This document shows positions 53,898-63,528 of a DNA stretch of 64,000 nt, one piece after another. How positions within the stretch are numbered: position 1 is the first letter of the stretch; every line of letters starts with the position of its first letter. The notes under the pieces are model-generated. The model had not been told where the DNA came from. It searched no databases and worked only from the letters and a program-made list of their open reading frames with translations. The DNA is from Aeromonas sobria. GTDB lineage: Bacteria > Pseudomonadota > Gammaproteobacteria > Enterobacterales > Aeromonadaceae. The DNA lies in assembly GCF_000820145.1 (NCBI RefSeq), contig NZ_CDBW01000032.1:248001-312000 (forward strand), written 5' to 3'. Made by a program: the position numbers and the translations under genes.

Positions 53898-55478
53898 ATG
53901 CCAATAAGCCTAGGGCAGGCATTCGCCAAGAACTTCTTGGGCAATGCACCACAGTGGTATAAAAACGCCATTTTGCTATTTCTGCTAATCAATCCGATCG
54001 CTTTTCACCTCGATCCTTTCATGGCCGGCTGGCTACTGGTTGTTGAATTTATCTTCACTCTGGCCATGGCCCTGAAATGTTACCCTTTGCAACCCGGTGG
54101 CCTGCTGGCGATTGAAGCCGTGCTGATCGGCATGACCTCGGCAGAGCAAGTCAAACATGAACTGGTGGCTAACATTGAAGTGCTACTGCTGCTGGTCTTC
54201 ATGGTGGCTGGCATCTACTTCATGAAGCAGTTGCTGCTTTATGTCTTTACCAAGCTGCTGGTCGGGGTTCGTTCAAAAATACTGCTCTCCCTCTCCTTCT
54301 GTCTGGTATCTGCCTTTCTGTCAGCCTTCCTTGATGCCCTGACGGTCATTGCCGTGGTGATCAGCGTCGCGACCGGCTTCTACGCCATTTACCACAGGGT
54401 GTCATCCGGCAAGGGTTTTGGTCATGAACATGACCACACCCATGACCAAGAGGTGGAAGAGGATCAGTATCAGACCCTCGAACAATTTCGTGCCTTTCTG
54501 CGCAGTCTGATGATGCATGCTGCCGTTGGTACCGCACTGGGTGGCGTCTGCACCCTGGTCGGTGAGCCGCAGAACCTGATCATCGGCGAACAGGCTGGCT
54601 GGCACTTTGGTGAGTTTGCCATTCGCATGGCCCCCGTTTCTGTGCCTGTCTTTATTTGTGGCCTGCTGACCTGCGTACTGGTTGAGAAGATGCAGTGGTT
54701 CGGCTATGGCGCCAAATTGCCCGACTCGGTACGCAAGATCATGGAGGAGTACAACCGCCATGAGAATGCCAAGCGCACACCGCAAGACAAAGCCAAGTTG
54801 ATGGTACAAGCCTTGATCGCGGTCTGGCTGATCGTCGGTCTGGCGCTCCATCTTGCTGCCGTGGGCTTGATAGGCTTATCAGTGATAGTGCTGGCGACCT
54901 CGCTCACAGGTATTACCGAAGAGCATGCCTTGGGTAAGGCCTTTGAAGAGGCACTCCCATTTACGGCACTGTTGGCAGTGTTTTTTAGCATAGTGGCAGT
55001 CATTATCGATCAACAGTTATTCAAACCGGTGATCCACTGGGTACTGTCGGCCGAGCGGGATCAACAATTGGCGCTCTTCTATGTGGCGAACGGTCTGCTC
55101 TCCATGGTCAGTGACAACGTCTTCGTCGGCACCGTCTATATCAACGAAGTGAAAACAGCGCTGCTCAATGGTGCCATCGATCGCGCCCAGTTCGATCTGC
55201 TGGCGGTCGCCATCAATACAGGTACCAACTTGCCCTCTGTCGCCACCCCCAATGGCCAAGCTGCTTTCCTGTTCATGCTCACCTCGGCCCTGGCACCGCT
55301 GCTGCGCCTCTCCTATGGCCGCATGGTCTGGATGGCTCTGCCCTACACCTTGGTACTGGGGGTGGTCGGGTTCTTCGCCGTTGAATTGCTGCTCGCCCCA
55401 ACCACCGAGTGGTTCTATCAGCATGGATGGCTGGTGATGGAAAGTGCCCTGCCAGCGGTGCAGTCAGCGCTTCATTAA
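53898..55478 (+). CDS. nhaB: Na+/H+ antiporter NhaB
   Basis: Inner-membrane sodium/proton antiporter, 526 residues with about 12 helices. Recognisable from [18 protein letters not shown] and the segments [32 protein letters not shown] and [21 protein letters not shown] start at 53883 is possible but the ATG gives the family start. Adjacent to fadR and dsbB, as in E. coli. Confidence 0.95.
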   Translation: MPISLGQAFAKNFLGNAPQWYKNAILLFLLINPIAFHLDPFMAGWLLVVEFIFTLAMALKCYPLQPGGLLAIEAVLIGMTSAEQVKHELVANIEVLLLLVFMVAGIYFMKQLLLYVFTKLLVGVRSKILLSLSFCLVSAFLSAFLDALTVIAVVISVATGFYAIYHRVSSGKGFGHEHDHTHDQEVEEDQYQTLEQFRAFLRSLMMHAAVGTALGGVCTLVGEPQNLIIGEQAGWHFGEFAIRMAPVSVPVFICGLLTCVLVEKMQWFGYGAKLPDSVRKIMEEYNRHENAKRTPQDKAKLMVQALIAVWLIVGLALHLAAVGLIGLSVIVLATSLTGITEEHALGKAFEEALPFTALLAVFFSIVAVIIDQQLFKPVIHWVLSAERDQQLALFYVANGLLSMVSDNVFVGTVYINEVKTALLNGAIDRAQFDLLAVAINTGTNLPSVATPNGQAAFLFMLTSALAPLLRLSYGRMVWMALPYTLVLGVVGFFAVELLLAPTTEWFYQHGWLVMESALPAVQSALH

Positions 55479-55497
55479 TCCCATGTAACACAGCTCA

Positions 55498-55518
55498 AGG
55501 GCCCTCAGGGCCCTTTTT
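55498..55518 (+). terminator. terminator after nhaB
   Basis: AAGGGCCCT / AGGGCCCTT with a short loop, then five Ts. It precedes dsbB by about 120 bp, so dsbB probably has its own promoter. Confidence 0.88.
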
Positions 55519-55640
55519 ACTGATGACAACCCCCTGGCCGCCGATCCCGGGGGTTGACCTTGATGCACCGTTGGGGCTCTTTTCTTTTCGGTCATGCTCT
55601 GCTCTAATTCAGCCACTATTTTTTCTGTGAGATCAATCAG

Positions 55641-56162
55641 ATGATCGAGTTTCTCCGCCGTTTAGCAGCCAATCGACTGGCCTGGGGTCTGCTGGCAGCC
55701 TCCGCCCTGTTCCTTGAGCTGTGCGCCCTCTTCTTCCAGCATGTATTAGGCTTGCATCCTTGTGTGATGTGCGTGTACGAGCGGCTGGCAACACTGGGTG
55801 TGCTGGCGGCAGGTCTGCTCGGCATGGTGGCGCCAGAGAAGTGGTATGTTCGCTGGAGTGCTCTGCTGCTTTGGGGCTATAGCGCATTCCGTGGCCTGCA
55901 GCTGGCGCTACAGCATGTGGATTATCAGGTTAATCCCTCACCCTTTAATGTGTGCAGCCCTTATGCCGACTTTCCGAGTTGGGCACCGCTTGATCAGTGG
56001 ATCCCCTGGTTGTTTATGCCACAAGGGGATTGCGCTGAAGTGACCTGGCAATTCTTGACGCTCTCCATGCCCCAGTGGCTCGTGATCATCTTTGCCGCCT
56101 ACCTGTTGGTGTTTACTGTGGTAGCCATAGGAAATCTGGTGAAAGGACGCTGCTGCAACTGA
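55641..56162 (+). CDS. dsbB: DsbB, disulfide-bond oxidase
   Basis: Inner-membrane enzyme that reoxidises DsbA and passes electrons to quinone. 173 residues with four helices. Cys41/Cys44 (PCVMCVYER) and the second pair near 104 (NVCSPY) and 130 (GDCAEV) match E. coli DsbB exactly in position. Follows nhaB, as in E. coli. Confidence 0.96.
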   Translation: MIEFLRRLAANRLAWGLLAASALFLELCALFFQHVLGLHPCVMCVYERLATLGVLAAGLLGMVAPEKWYVRWSALLLWGYSAFRGLQLALQHVDYQVNPSPFNVCSPYADFPSWAPLDQWIPWLFMPQGDCAEVTWQFLTLSMPQWLVIIFAAYLLVFTVVAIGNLVKGRCCN

Positions 56163-56253
56163 TCATCACAGCCGCCTGAACACAGAAAGGGGTGCCATCT
56201 CGGCTAATGCCGAGCAGGTAAGGCGCCATTGAACGAGCCTTGTTATGTGTGAA

Positions 56254-56287
56254 AATCCGACACCCAGTAATGGGTGTCGGATTTTTT
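56254..56287 (+). terminator. terminator after dsbB
   Basis: Perfect 13-bp stem AATCCGACACCCA / TGGGTGTCGGATT with a four-base loop, then TTTT. Confidence 0.92.
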
Positions 56288-56556
56288 ATGTGTATTGAAC
56301 TATCCCCAGGGTCGCATGCATCTGCCAGATGGCGGCGAGCCTGAAAGGGGACACGGCGGGTCATCTTTGGCAAGCGCGGGTAATGGATTGAATGGTGCAA
56401 AGAGAGGGCAAAACGTTGATCCAGCGCAAATGAACCCTGCATTTATCACTTTGGTGGCATAGGACCCAACCGCTTATTGAGTTCAAATAGTGGCATCAAG
56501 AGCGGAGCCAATATCCGCCAGAAGGAACACACCTTTCACCGGATGAAGGACAGAAA
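56288..56556. other. gap between dsbB and small membrane protein
   Basis: 269 bp without a supported gene. Promoter for the small protein should be near 56450-56540. Confidence 0.5.
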
Positions 56557-56697
56557 ATGAGTTTTCTTGAACACACCATCTGGACAGTACTGGGATATGG
56601 GGTGATGCCCTTTATCTTTCTGAGCGGATTTGTGGCGGTGGCAGTAACCTGCTGTGTGCTGCTCAATGCGTTCGGGGTGCAGTCCGCCGAGAAGTGA
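56557..56697 (+). CDS. 46-residue single-pass membrane protein
   Basis: Short frame MSFLEHTIWTVLGYGVMP..., ending FGVQSAEK. One hydrophobic segment (about 8-38) crosses the membrane. AAGGA lies 8-12 bp upstream of the ATG, and a strong terminator follows 20 bp after the stop, so it is a real transcription unit. It resembles the short TIGR02808-type proteins of Vibrio and Shewanella. Function unknown. Too short for usual gene-length cut-offs. Confidence 0.75.
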   Translation: MSFLEHTIWTVLGYGVMPFIFLSGFVAVAVTCCVLLNAFGVQSAEK

Positions 56698-56716
56698 GTC
56701 GCTTCTCATGACCGCC

Positions 56717-56749
56717 AAATGCCAGTCTTCGGACTGGCATTTGTTTTTT
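56717..56749 (+). terminator. terminator after the small membrane protein
   Basis: AAATGCCAGTC-TTCG-GACTGGCATTT, an 11-bp stem with a UUCG tetraloop, followed by GTTTTTT. Confidence 0.95.
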
Positions 56750-56885
56750 GAGTCTTTTAAAGCACTTATCTGCGCTGAGGTGGGGGAAACTTTGGCTGAG
56801 ATGGTCGAACCTGACCGCTATTTTGATTACACTGGCGGCCGTATTTTCCATTCACACGTTTTTACTCAGGTGTTCAAGGTTATCT

Positions 56886-57443
56886 ATGGCGCTCAAGGCT
56901 ACCGTATTCAAGGCCCAAATCAGCTTGTCTGATATGGACCGCAATGTGTATCAGGATTTTTCGCTCACGCTGGCCCGCCACCCTTCCGAAACCGATGAGC
57001 GGATGATGATCCGTCTCGCTGCCTTTGCCTGGCATGCGGCCGAACGACTGGAGTTTACCAAAGGGCTGAGTGCTGATGATGAGCCCGAGCTCTGGCACAA
57101 GAATTACACCGACGAAATTGAACTTTGGATCGAGCTGGGGCAGCCCGACGAGAAGCGCCTCAAAAAGGCCTGCAACCGGTCCCGTCACGTGGTGCTCTAT
57201 CTCTACGGCGGCCGTGGTACAGCCGTCTGGTGGAAGCAGAACCAGGGCAAACTGAGCCAGCACGACAACCTCAGCATCATCGAGCTGTCAGATAGCCAGA
57301 CCTTGCCGTTGACCGCCATGGTTGAGCGCACCATGCACCTGACCTGCACCATCTCTGAAGGCCAACTGTGGGTCAGCAATGGCACACTGGATGTGACGCT
57401 TGATCCGGTAGTGCTGATGGGCAAGCCGGCTCACGAGCTATAA
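56886..57443 (+). CDS. yaeQ: YaeQ-family protein
   Basis: 185 residues resembling YaeQ (E. coli, 181 residues), a small PD-(D/E)XK-like fold protein of uncertain role: MALKATVFKAQISLSDMDRN, HPSETDERMMIRLAAFAWH, and GQPDEKRLKKACNRS are visible. An extended frame to 56748 overlaps the upstream terminator, so 56886 is the start. Twelve bp before the next gene, so probably co-transcribed with it. Confidence 0.9.
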   Translation: MALKATVFKAQISLSDMDRNVYQDFSLTLARHPSETDERMMIRLAAFAWHAAERLEFTKGLSADDEPELWHKNYTDEIELWIELGQPDEKRLKKACNRSRHVVLYLYGGRGTAVWWKQNQGKLSQHDNLSIIELSDSQTLPLTAMVERTMHLTCTISEGQLWVSNGTLDVTLDPVVLMGKPAHEL

Positions 57444-57455
57444 CGGAGTCTGGTC

Positions 57456-58340
57456 ATGTTCAGCGCCCTGCTCAATATCGTCATTCCGGTGTTCGGGGTC
57501 GTGATGCTCGGGGCACTGTATGGGCGATGGCGACCGGGGGCGGCGCTCGGTTACGTCAATCTGGCCAATATCGAATTGTTTACCCCGGCGCTGGTCTTCT
57601 CCGCGCTGGTCAAGTATCCGCTGGCGCTGGGGGCTCATCTGCCGCTGATTGCAGCGGGGGCGCTGGTGATTCTGTTACCCGGTCTGCTGCTCGCTCTGCT
57701 CAGGTTCAAGGGGATTGAGCGGGCTGCGCTGATCCTGCCCGCCATGTTCCGCAATACCGGCAACCTCGGTATTCCCCTGATGGTGCTTGCCTTTGGTGAG
57801 CAGCAACTGGGGGCCATCGTGATCCTGTTTGTGCTCTCCAACCTACTCCACTTCTCGGTCGGCATGTTTATCCTCTCGGCCAACACCTCCCGCTGGCTCT
57901 GGTTGCGCAGCCCTGTGCTGTGGGCCGCGCTGGCCGGTTTGCTGGTGGCCAACCTGCATATCACGCTGCCGGAGTATGTGGTCACTACGGCCTCCTTGCT
58001 GGGCCAGATCTCGGTGCCCTTGATGCTGTTTGCGTTAGGCATTCGCCTGATGGAAGGGAAGCTTGATCACCTTGGTCTTGCACTCAAGTGCAACCTGCTC
58101 TATCTGCTGGCGGGTGGATTGTCGCTGCTGCTGGCGATCTGGCTGTTGCCACTCAAAACAGAATGGATCCCGCTGTTGATGTTGTCGGTCTCGCTGCCGC
58201 CAGCTGTGCTTAATTACATGCTCTGCGAGCAGTACCATTGTCAGCCGGACAAGGTGGCCAGTATCGTGCTCGGCGGCAATGCCCTCTCGGTGCTGGTGAT
58301 CCCGCTGGCGGTCTGGTTGGCGCTCCATTTGCCACTATAG
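57456..58340 (+). CDS. AEC-family transporter
   Basis: 294-residue inner-membrane protein with about nine hydrophobic segments and an AEC (auxin-efflux-carrier) pattern: NIVIPVFGVVMLGALYGRW at the start, LPAMFRNTGNLGIPLMVLAF near 90-110 (NTGNLG motif), and SLPPAVLNYMLCEQY. Substrates in this family are organic anions or unknown compounds. Follows yaeQ by 12 bp. Confidence 0.87.
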   Translation: MFSALLNIVIPVFGVVMLGALYGRWRPGAALGYVNLANIELFTPALVFSALVKYPLALGAHLPLIAAGALVILLPGLLLALLRFKGIERAALILPAMFRNTGNLGIPLMVLAFGEQQLGAIVILFVLSNLLHFSVGMFILSANTSRWLWLRSPVLWAALAGLLVANLHITLPEYVVTTASLLGQISVPLMLFALGIRLMEGKLDHLGLALKCNLLYLLAGGLSLLLAIWLLPLKTEWIPLLMLSVSLPPAVLNYMLCEQYHCQPDKVASIVLGGNALSVLVIPLAVWLALHLPL

Positions 58341-58394
58341 ATCTGAAGTTATCTTCTATTACCCTGTTTTCATTGGTTTTATTCCCACATCTTA

Positions 58395-58420
58395 ACCCGT
58401 AGTAAATGCGGGTGATTTTC
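58395..58420 (+). terminator. weak terminator after the AEC gene
   Basis: ACCCG / CGGGT with a nine-base loop, then GATTTTC; only five base pairs. Confidence 0.35.
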
Positions 58421-58521
58421 CCTTTTCGTGATCCCCCCCGAAGTAGTTGCTCCTGATATCCCTTAGTATCTGGCCAGCATGACTCCCCTTAGAGGGCGCT
58501 CAATAAGAAAAGGAATGATGG

Positions 58522-60357
58522 ATGAGCTCCGTGAGCAACCAATGTCTGTTGATGCAGATCCAGCCGACCATCTTGCGTTTTGCCAAGATGCTGGCGAGTG
58601 TGCTGCAGCTTGAGGTCGAGATTGTGGATGCCGATATGGTGCGGGTGGCTGGCACCGGGCCCTATGGCAAGTTCTTCGGTCGTCAGCTGGAGGGGGATTC
58701 CCGCCTGCTGCGCTATGTGATTGATAACCAGCGGGAGAAGATCGTTACTCACACCAGCGATGATCCTGTGTGTGACGGTTGTACTTGCAAGGAGAGCTGC
58801 CGTGAGCGCGCTTTTCTCGGGGTGCCGATCATGGTGGATGAGCGCTGCATCGGGGTGATCAGTCTGGTGGCGTTCAACGCCGAGCAGCAGGCCCGCCTTA
58901 ACAACAATTTGCAGGATGTGTGCGACTATGTGCGCCATATCTCGGCCATCTTCGTGGCCAAGCTACTCGATTCGCGCGGGCTGTCGGACGGGGTCAACAA
59001 GGTGTTCCTCAATCTGATGACCAACATGGATCAGGGTTGCCTGCTGCTCGATGACAAGAGTCAGCTGCTCTACGCCAACGAGGCTGCGCTCCATCACCTG
59101 GGTTGCCAGCAGGAGCAACTGCAGGGACGCGAGCTGGGGATCCGTCCGCTCACCTTCTCCCAGCAGGGGCTGAGCGGCCATCTGCAGCACATCATCACCT
59201 TTGAAGATCGTCAGGAGCTGATCATCGGTCAGTTGCACCATGTGCAGGGCCAGCAGCTCTTTCTGATGGCCTTTCACCAGTCCCACTCCGGTCTGGTTCC
59301 GGAGCCTGATCCGGACACGCGGATTGATCAGCTCATCGGCGAGAGCAAGCCGATCCGCACCCTCAAGCGATTGCTACACCGCATCGCCCTGAGTCCCTCC
59401 AGCGTGCTTATTTGCGGCGAGAGCGGCACCGGTAAAGAGGTGGTAGCCCGCGCCGTCCATCGCTTGAGCCCGCGTCAGGATAAACCTTTCATCGCCATCA
59501 ACTGCGCCGCCATTCCTGAACAACTGCTGGAGAGCGAGCTGTTTGGCTACGTCAAGGGCTCGTTTACCGGCGCCTCCAGCGGCGGCAAGCAGGGCCTTAT
59601 TCAGGCTGCTCATCAGGGCACCCTGTTCCTCGACGAGATTGGCGATATGCCACTCACCATGCAGGCCAAGCTGCTGCGGGTGCTGGAACTGCGGGAGGTG
59701 ACCCCCATCGGGGCCAGCCGACCGGTGCCGGTGGATATTCGCATCATTGCCGCCACCCATCAGCATCTTGAGCAGTGCATCGCCGAAGGGAAGTTTCGCG
59801 AAGACCTGTTTTATCGCATCAACGTTATCCCGCTCAATCTGCCGCCGCTGCGGGAGCGGGAAGGGGACGTGGAGCTGCTGACCCACTACTTCCTCAACCT
59901 CCACACCAGCCGGATCGGCATTGTTTATCCCGGGCTGGCGCCCGAGGTAATGGCGCTGCTCAAGGGGTATCGCTGGCCGGGCAACGTGCGCGAGCTAAGC
60001 AACCTCATCGAATATCTGGTCAACGTCAGTCAGGCGGGTGAGGTGATTGACGCTAGCCTGCTGCCCCCCAATATCATCCGCAATCAAGAGCCCCATCCCG
60101 TGATGGCCCAGTCGATCCCGCTAACCAATCTGGATGCTGCATTCAATGTGCCTGCCACCGCAGCGCTCGCGGAGATGCCGGAGAAGCTGCCTGAACCCGT
60201 TCCGGGTGAGAGTGGCCTTGAGAGCATGGAGAAACAGATGATTGAAGAGACTCTGCAGCGGCTGGGTAACAAAAAACTGGCCGCCCAGGCACTGGGGATT
60301 GGGATTGCCACCCTCTATCGCAAGATAAAGAAGTACGAGATTGCCGTGCAGAGCTGA
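58522..60357 (+). CDS. sigma54-dependent activator with cysteine-rich GAF-like sensor
   Basis: 611-residue enhancer-binding protein. N-terminal GAF-like domain (about 10-150) with a cysteine cluster [11 protein letters not shown] near residues 76-87 (CxxCxCx3C), followed by a PAS-like region (about 155-250), an AAA+ domain (about 270-500; [25 protein letters not shown]) and a Fis-type HTH at the C-terminus ([20 protein letters not shown]). GSFTGA implies it works with sigma54. The Cys cluster suggests iron-sulfur, zinc or redox sensing. Its targets are not obvious: no -24/-12 site was seen around it. Single gene before a strong terminator. Confidence 0.9.
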   Translation: MSSVSNQCLLMQIQPTILRFAKMLASVLQLEVEIVDADMVRVAGTGPYGKFFGRQLEGDSRLLRYVIDNQREKIVTHTSDDPVCDGCTCKESCRERAFLGVPIMVDERCIGVISLVAFNAEQQARLNNNLQDVCDYVRHISAIFVAKLLDSRGLSDGVNKVFLNLMTNMDQGCLLLDDKSQLLYANEAALHHLGCQQEQLQGRELGIRPLTFSQQGLSGHLQHIITFEDRQELIIGQLHHVQGQQLFLMAFHQSHSGLVPEPDPDTRIDQLIGESKPIRTLKRLLHRIALSPSSVLICGESGTGKEVVARAVHRLSPRQDKPFIAINCAAIPEQLLESELFGYVKGSFTGASSGGKQGLIQAAHQGTLFLDEIGDMPLTMQAKLLRVLELREVTPIGASRPVPVDIRIIAATHQHLEQCIAEGKFREDLFYRINVIPLNLPPLREREGDVELLTHYFLNLHTSRIGIVYPGLAPEVMALLKGYRWPGNVRELSNLIEYLVNVSQAGEVIDASLLPPNIIRNQEPHPVMAQSIPLTNLDAAFNVPATAALAEMPEKLPEPVPGESGLESMEKQMIEETLQRLGNKKLAAQALGIGIATLYRKIKKYEIAVQS

Positions 60358-60378
60358 GGATCTGGCGGCGTCTATCCG

Positions 60379-60412
60379 GCCCGTGTCATGTGAGTGATGA
60401 CACGGGCTTTTT
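60379..60412 (+). terminator. terminator after the sigma54 activator gene
   Basis: Perfect 11-bp stem GCCCGTGTCAT / ATGACACGGGC with a seven-base loop, followed by TTTTTC. Confidence 0.93.
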
Positions 60413-60727
60413 CTTGGTGCTCGGGGTGACCTGTCATGGCCTGCGATCTGAGGATTTGTAGTGGGTGAAGTACCTTCGTCACCATCTGCAACGTGATCGA
60501 AGTGGCTCATTTTCGCAGGCAAAAGCAGAGCTGCGAGCGATGCGTTCGAGCTCTGCGGGAGAGAGGAGTTGATTGAGATAGTGGTTGGCACCAGCCATGG
60601 TTCATGGCTTCGTGCGTGGCAGTTTTGTTTGGCGATAAAATCAGTTCACAAACGAAGCTTTTTCATATCTATTTCAATCGGTTGCAGCTAAAAATCCTGC
60701 ATGAAAGTGAGAGATAACGGTATGGCG
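60413..60727. other. gap between convergent genes
   Basis: 315 bp between the activator terminator and the stop of the EAL gene. I see no gene. A minus-strand frame here is the shadow continuation of 60121-60591 and is not supported. Confidence 0.6.
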
Positions 60728-62299
60728 TTAAGGAAGCCACTCTGCGATGAACTGCTCGATGGGGATCGGGCGACTGAACAAGTATCCCTGCAACAGATCT
60801 ACCCCTTGTGAGCGCAAGTAGTCGCGCTGTGCTTCAGTTTCTATCCCTTCTGCGACAAGTCGCATATTCAGTGATTTGCTGAGGGTAATCAGCATGTCGA
60901 GAATGGGCGCCGAGACGGAATCAGAGTTGATCATAGATACGAAACGCTGGTCAATTTTCAGAAAATCAAAGTTGAATTGCTGAATATACGCCAGGCTGGA
61001 TTGACCTGTACCAAAATCATCCAGTGCCAATGGGATGCCCATCTTCTTTATTGTATGGAAGAATGCCTGATTGGCATCGGTATCTTCCAATAACACGCGT
61101 TCGGTCAGTTCCAATAGCAAAATGCTATTGCTGGATGGAAAACTGTCAATAAATGAAAGACAGTCAGCAATTAATGTGTCGTCCGAACATTGTTGTGCAC
61201 TGATATTAAATCCAAAATGAAAGTTATCCGGCAGCTGGGAGGCGTATGGTTGCATCTTTTTCGCTACCTGCTGCATCAAGCTGGTGGTGATAGGTGCGAT
61301 CAAGTGCGACTCTTCCGCGATAGAAATAAAGGCGTCAGGAGGGATCATCCCGAGTTCAGGATGTTGCCAGCGCACCAGCACTTCTGCACCAAGCATGCGT
61401 CCAGATTGGCTATCTATCAAGGGTTGCAAATAGGGCACCAGTTCATTGTTTTTCAGTGCCCGTGACAACTCAGACAAGAGCGATTTTGGCTTGCGCACCA
61501 TAAACCAGGTATAAATGGTCGCGAGAAGGGATAGCATAATGACAAACCCAGCCAAAATAGGCTTTTTCATAAAAAGAGTTGCCGTACGGTCAACATTGAC
61601 ATAGCCAGAGTAGACAATATAGGGGTATTTTTCCGATTCAATAGTATAGCCACCCGTTTTTTCTAGCACCGGCGCACGCTTCATTAACATGCCATTTGAG
61701 TCAACCCAGATATCTCCTACCTTCATATATAGGTCATTATTGTATTTTGCCATGCCGAATAATATTTTTAAATATAACCCATCAATGACACTGAGTGCTG
61801 CACTTTTCGCGATATTGTTTCTGACGATCAATCCACCTCTGGTTGGCATGATTGGGGTGCCAGTGACAAGTTTTAATGTGTAATTGCCAGGGCTATAAAT
61901 AAATGTATCACCAGAGAATGAGGTGCAATACAGGAAGTTGTCTTTAACTAAATTAAGGGTGCGGACATATGGTGTGGATGCAACATATTTTTTTAGCGTC
62001 TTGCTTATATCCGAACAGCTTTTGTCATTTAACGAAATGATTTTTTCGTTGGTTTGACTCGAGTAGTCAATGGCGTTGTCTAACAGTTCAATAGTGTGCT
62101 GTGCAGAGCGTTGTGACTGCATAGTCAGATCATGGATCTGTTGCATTGAGATGGCAGCTATACCAAAGATAAGACAAGTGACTCCGGTGAGCAGCGGAAA
62201 TATGAGTTGCTTATAGTGCCATGACTCTTTGCGAGCAGAGAAAAGGGGGGCTGCATTTTTAGTATGCCCGTTGGTCGTTCGATCATCAGATAGCGTCAT
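60728..62299 (-). CDS. CSS-motif/EAL cyclic-di-GMP phosphodiesterase
   Basis: 523-residue membrane enzyme expected to hydrolyse cyclic-di-GMP to pGpG. Transmembrane segments near 32-54 and 240-265 flank a periplasmic CSS-type domain (about 55-238), with Cys near 74 (DKSCSDI) and another at FLYCTS, a pair known in this family to be redox-sensitive and tied to DsbA/DsbB. The EAL domain (about 270-520) keeps the key residues: EVLVRW, LLELTER and the DDFGTGQSSL loop with LKIDQRFV. It is divergent from the pilin genes and could regulate surface structures. Confidence 0.92.
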   Translation of the reverse strand: MTLSDDRTTNGHTKNAAPLFSARKESWHYKQLIFPLLTGVTCLIFGIAAISMQQIHDLTMQSQRSAQHTIELLDNAIDYSSQTNEKIISLNDKSCSDISKTLKKYVASTPYVRTLNLVKDNFLYCTSFSGDTFIYSPGNYTLKLVTGTPIMPTRGGLIVRNNIAKSAALSVIDGLYLKILFGMAKYNNDLYMKVGDIWVDSNGMLMKRAPVLEKTGGYTIESEKYPYIVYSGYVNVDRTATLFMKKPILAGFVIMLSLLATIYTWFMVRKPKSLLSELSRALKNNELVPYLQPLIDSQSGRMLGAEVLVRWQHPELGMIPPDAFISIAEESHLIAPITTSLMQQVAKKMQPYASQLPDNFHFGFNISAQQCSDDTLIADCLSFIDSFPSSNSILLLELTERVLLEDTDANQAFFHTIKKMGIPLALDDFGTGQSSLAYIQQFNFDFLKIDQRFVSMINSDSVSAPILDMLITLSKSLNMRLVAEGIETEAQRDYLRSQGVDLLQGYLFSRPIPIEQFIAEWLP

Positions 62300-62923
62300 A
62301 TAGGTGCATTATCTTCAATGTTTTAATAGGGATTGATTTCTATATTCAACACTAAGCTATAAACGAGAGGGTTTTTTGACTCAATGTGCGGGATTCTTGT
62401 TAAATGGCGAATGGCGCCATTTGGTAGCAAGCAAGATAGCCATAACTTACTGATTTAACTTTGTTTATTTTGACAAGACAAAATGGTTATAACTAAACAT
62501 TGAATGGCCGTTTGTTTTTTCGCAAAAAATCAAAATACTCGTGCGTATTAACAAGTTTTGTTCTATCGGCTCCATATAATGGCGGCTGTGGTGGTTTAGC
62601 CTTGCTATGAAATCTTGATGGCACATCTTGTTGGTGCCGTATGGTAGTGATGATGATAAGCAAGAGTCGTTAGCCAAATCTTATGACATATATCTGCGCG
62701 ATGATGTACCTGTTTTATACAGCAGAAGTAACACCATCATAAATGCATGAATGACATATGGTTTTGTTGATGCTGACGTAAAAAGTCAAAACACAGTCGC
62801 ATTTTGTAAAGAACCACACAGTGAATTCAATAGAATAGCGACATGAAAAATGATGTCTTTGAATCACATTTTTCAGTGCATCGATTGAATGCAAAAAAAT
62901 TATATACACCAAGAGGAATAAAA
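62300..62923. other. AT-rich region upstream of the fimbrial genes
   Basis: 624 bp, clearly more AT-rich than the rest of the window. No frame has a recognisable product (a 70-codon minus-strand frame at 62465-62677 is not supported). It should hold the promoters of the EAL gene at the left and of the pilin gene at the right. Confidence 0.6.
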
Positions 62924-63448
62924 ATGAAAAAGAGCATGATTGTTATGGCTTCCGGCCTGGTATTGATGTCTGCTGCAGCCAATGCTGCCCTGCCTACCAC
63001 TCAGGCTGCTGAGACCCTGACTTGGAAAGGTCTGGTGCCGTTCTCTGTTGCCACTGATGACCTCATGATTACCGGTGATCTGGGCGGCCCGATCCGTGCA
63101 GGTTTCCTGAACGTTGAGAAAGATGGCACCTTCAGCTCTACCGCCATCAACGTAGAAGCGCATGACAACACTGGTGATGCGGCAAGTCCAGCGGCTGGTG
63201 ATCCCATTGCGGGTGATGTTGTATGGGGTCTGGCTTCTTATGCCATCGATGCCTCCACTACCGATATGAGTGGCGCCAATGTCAAGTTTGTTGCCGATGG
63301 CAGCGCTCTGGATATCGGTACTCCGCTGACTGAAGATTACGCTCTGGCTGTCAACGTCTCCAATGATCTGGCTATTACCGATATTGCTCCGGGTGAGCGC
63401 ATCCAGGTTAGTGCCGTTGTGACTGCTGAACTGCCAATTCTGCCGTAA
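62924..63448 (+). CDS. CS5-like fimbrial major subunit (candidate)
   Basis: 174 residues with a signal peptide (SGLVLMSAAANA-A). The mature protein begins ALPTTQAAETLTWKGLVPFS, resembling the opening of E. coli CS5-type pilins (LTFNWQGVVP), and has no Cys, as expected for that class. It ends with ERIQVSAVVTAELPILP, consistent with a donor-strand pilin beta strand. An upstream extension to 62843 is unlikely; the ATG at 62924 follows AAGAGGA. Lower GC than neighbours suggests acquisition. The exact pilus family is a judgement from sequence pattern. Confidence 0.6.
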   Translation: MKKSMIVMASGLVLMSAAANAALPTTQAAETLTWKGLVPFSVATDDLMITGDLGGPIRAGFLNVEKDGTFSSTAINVEAHDNTGDAASPAAGDPIAGDVVWGLASYAIDASTTDMSGANVKFVADGSALDIGTPLTEDYALAVNVSNDLAITDIAPGERIQVSAVVTAELPILP

Positions 63449-63480
63449 TTAGCAGATAACAGTCCAAGTTTGATGTATTT

Positions 63481-63506
63481 ATCACGCCTTCATATGAAGG
63501 CGTGAT
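63481..63506 (+). terminator. perfect palindrome between pilin genes
   Basis: ATCACGCCTTCAT and its exact complement meet with no loop bases: a 26-bp inverted repeat 32 bp after the pilin stop. It is probably an RNA hairpin that limits transcription into, or protects the mRNA before, the next gene. Confidence 0.7.
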
Positions 63507-63528
63507 GTTCATAATGAAGAGGATTTTT

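Noticed and set aside
62465..62677. 70-codon minus-strand frame in the AT-rich gap
   Set aside because: Random-looking sequence, no signal or domain, weak start.
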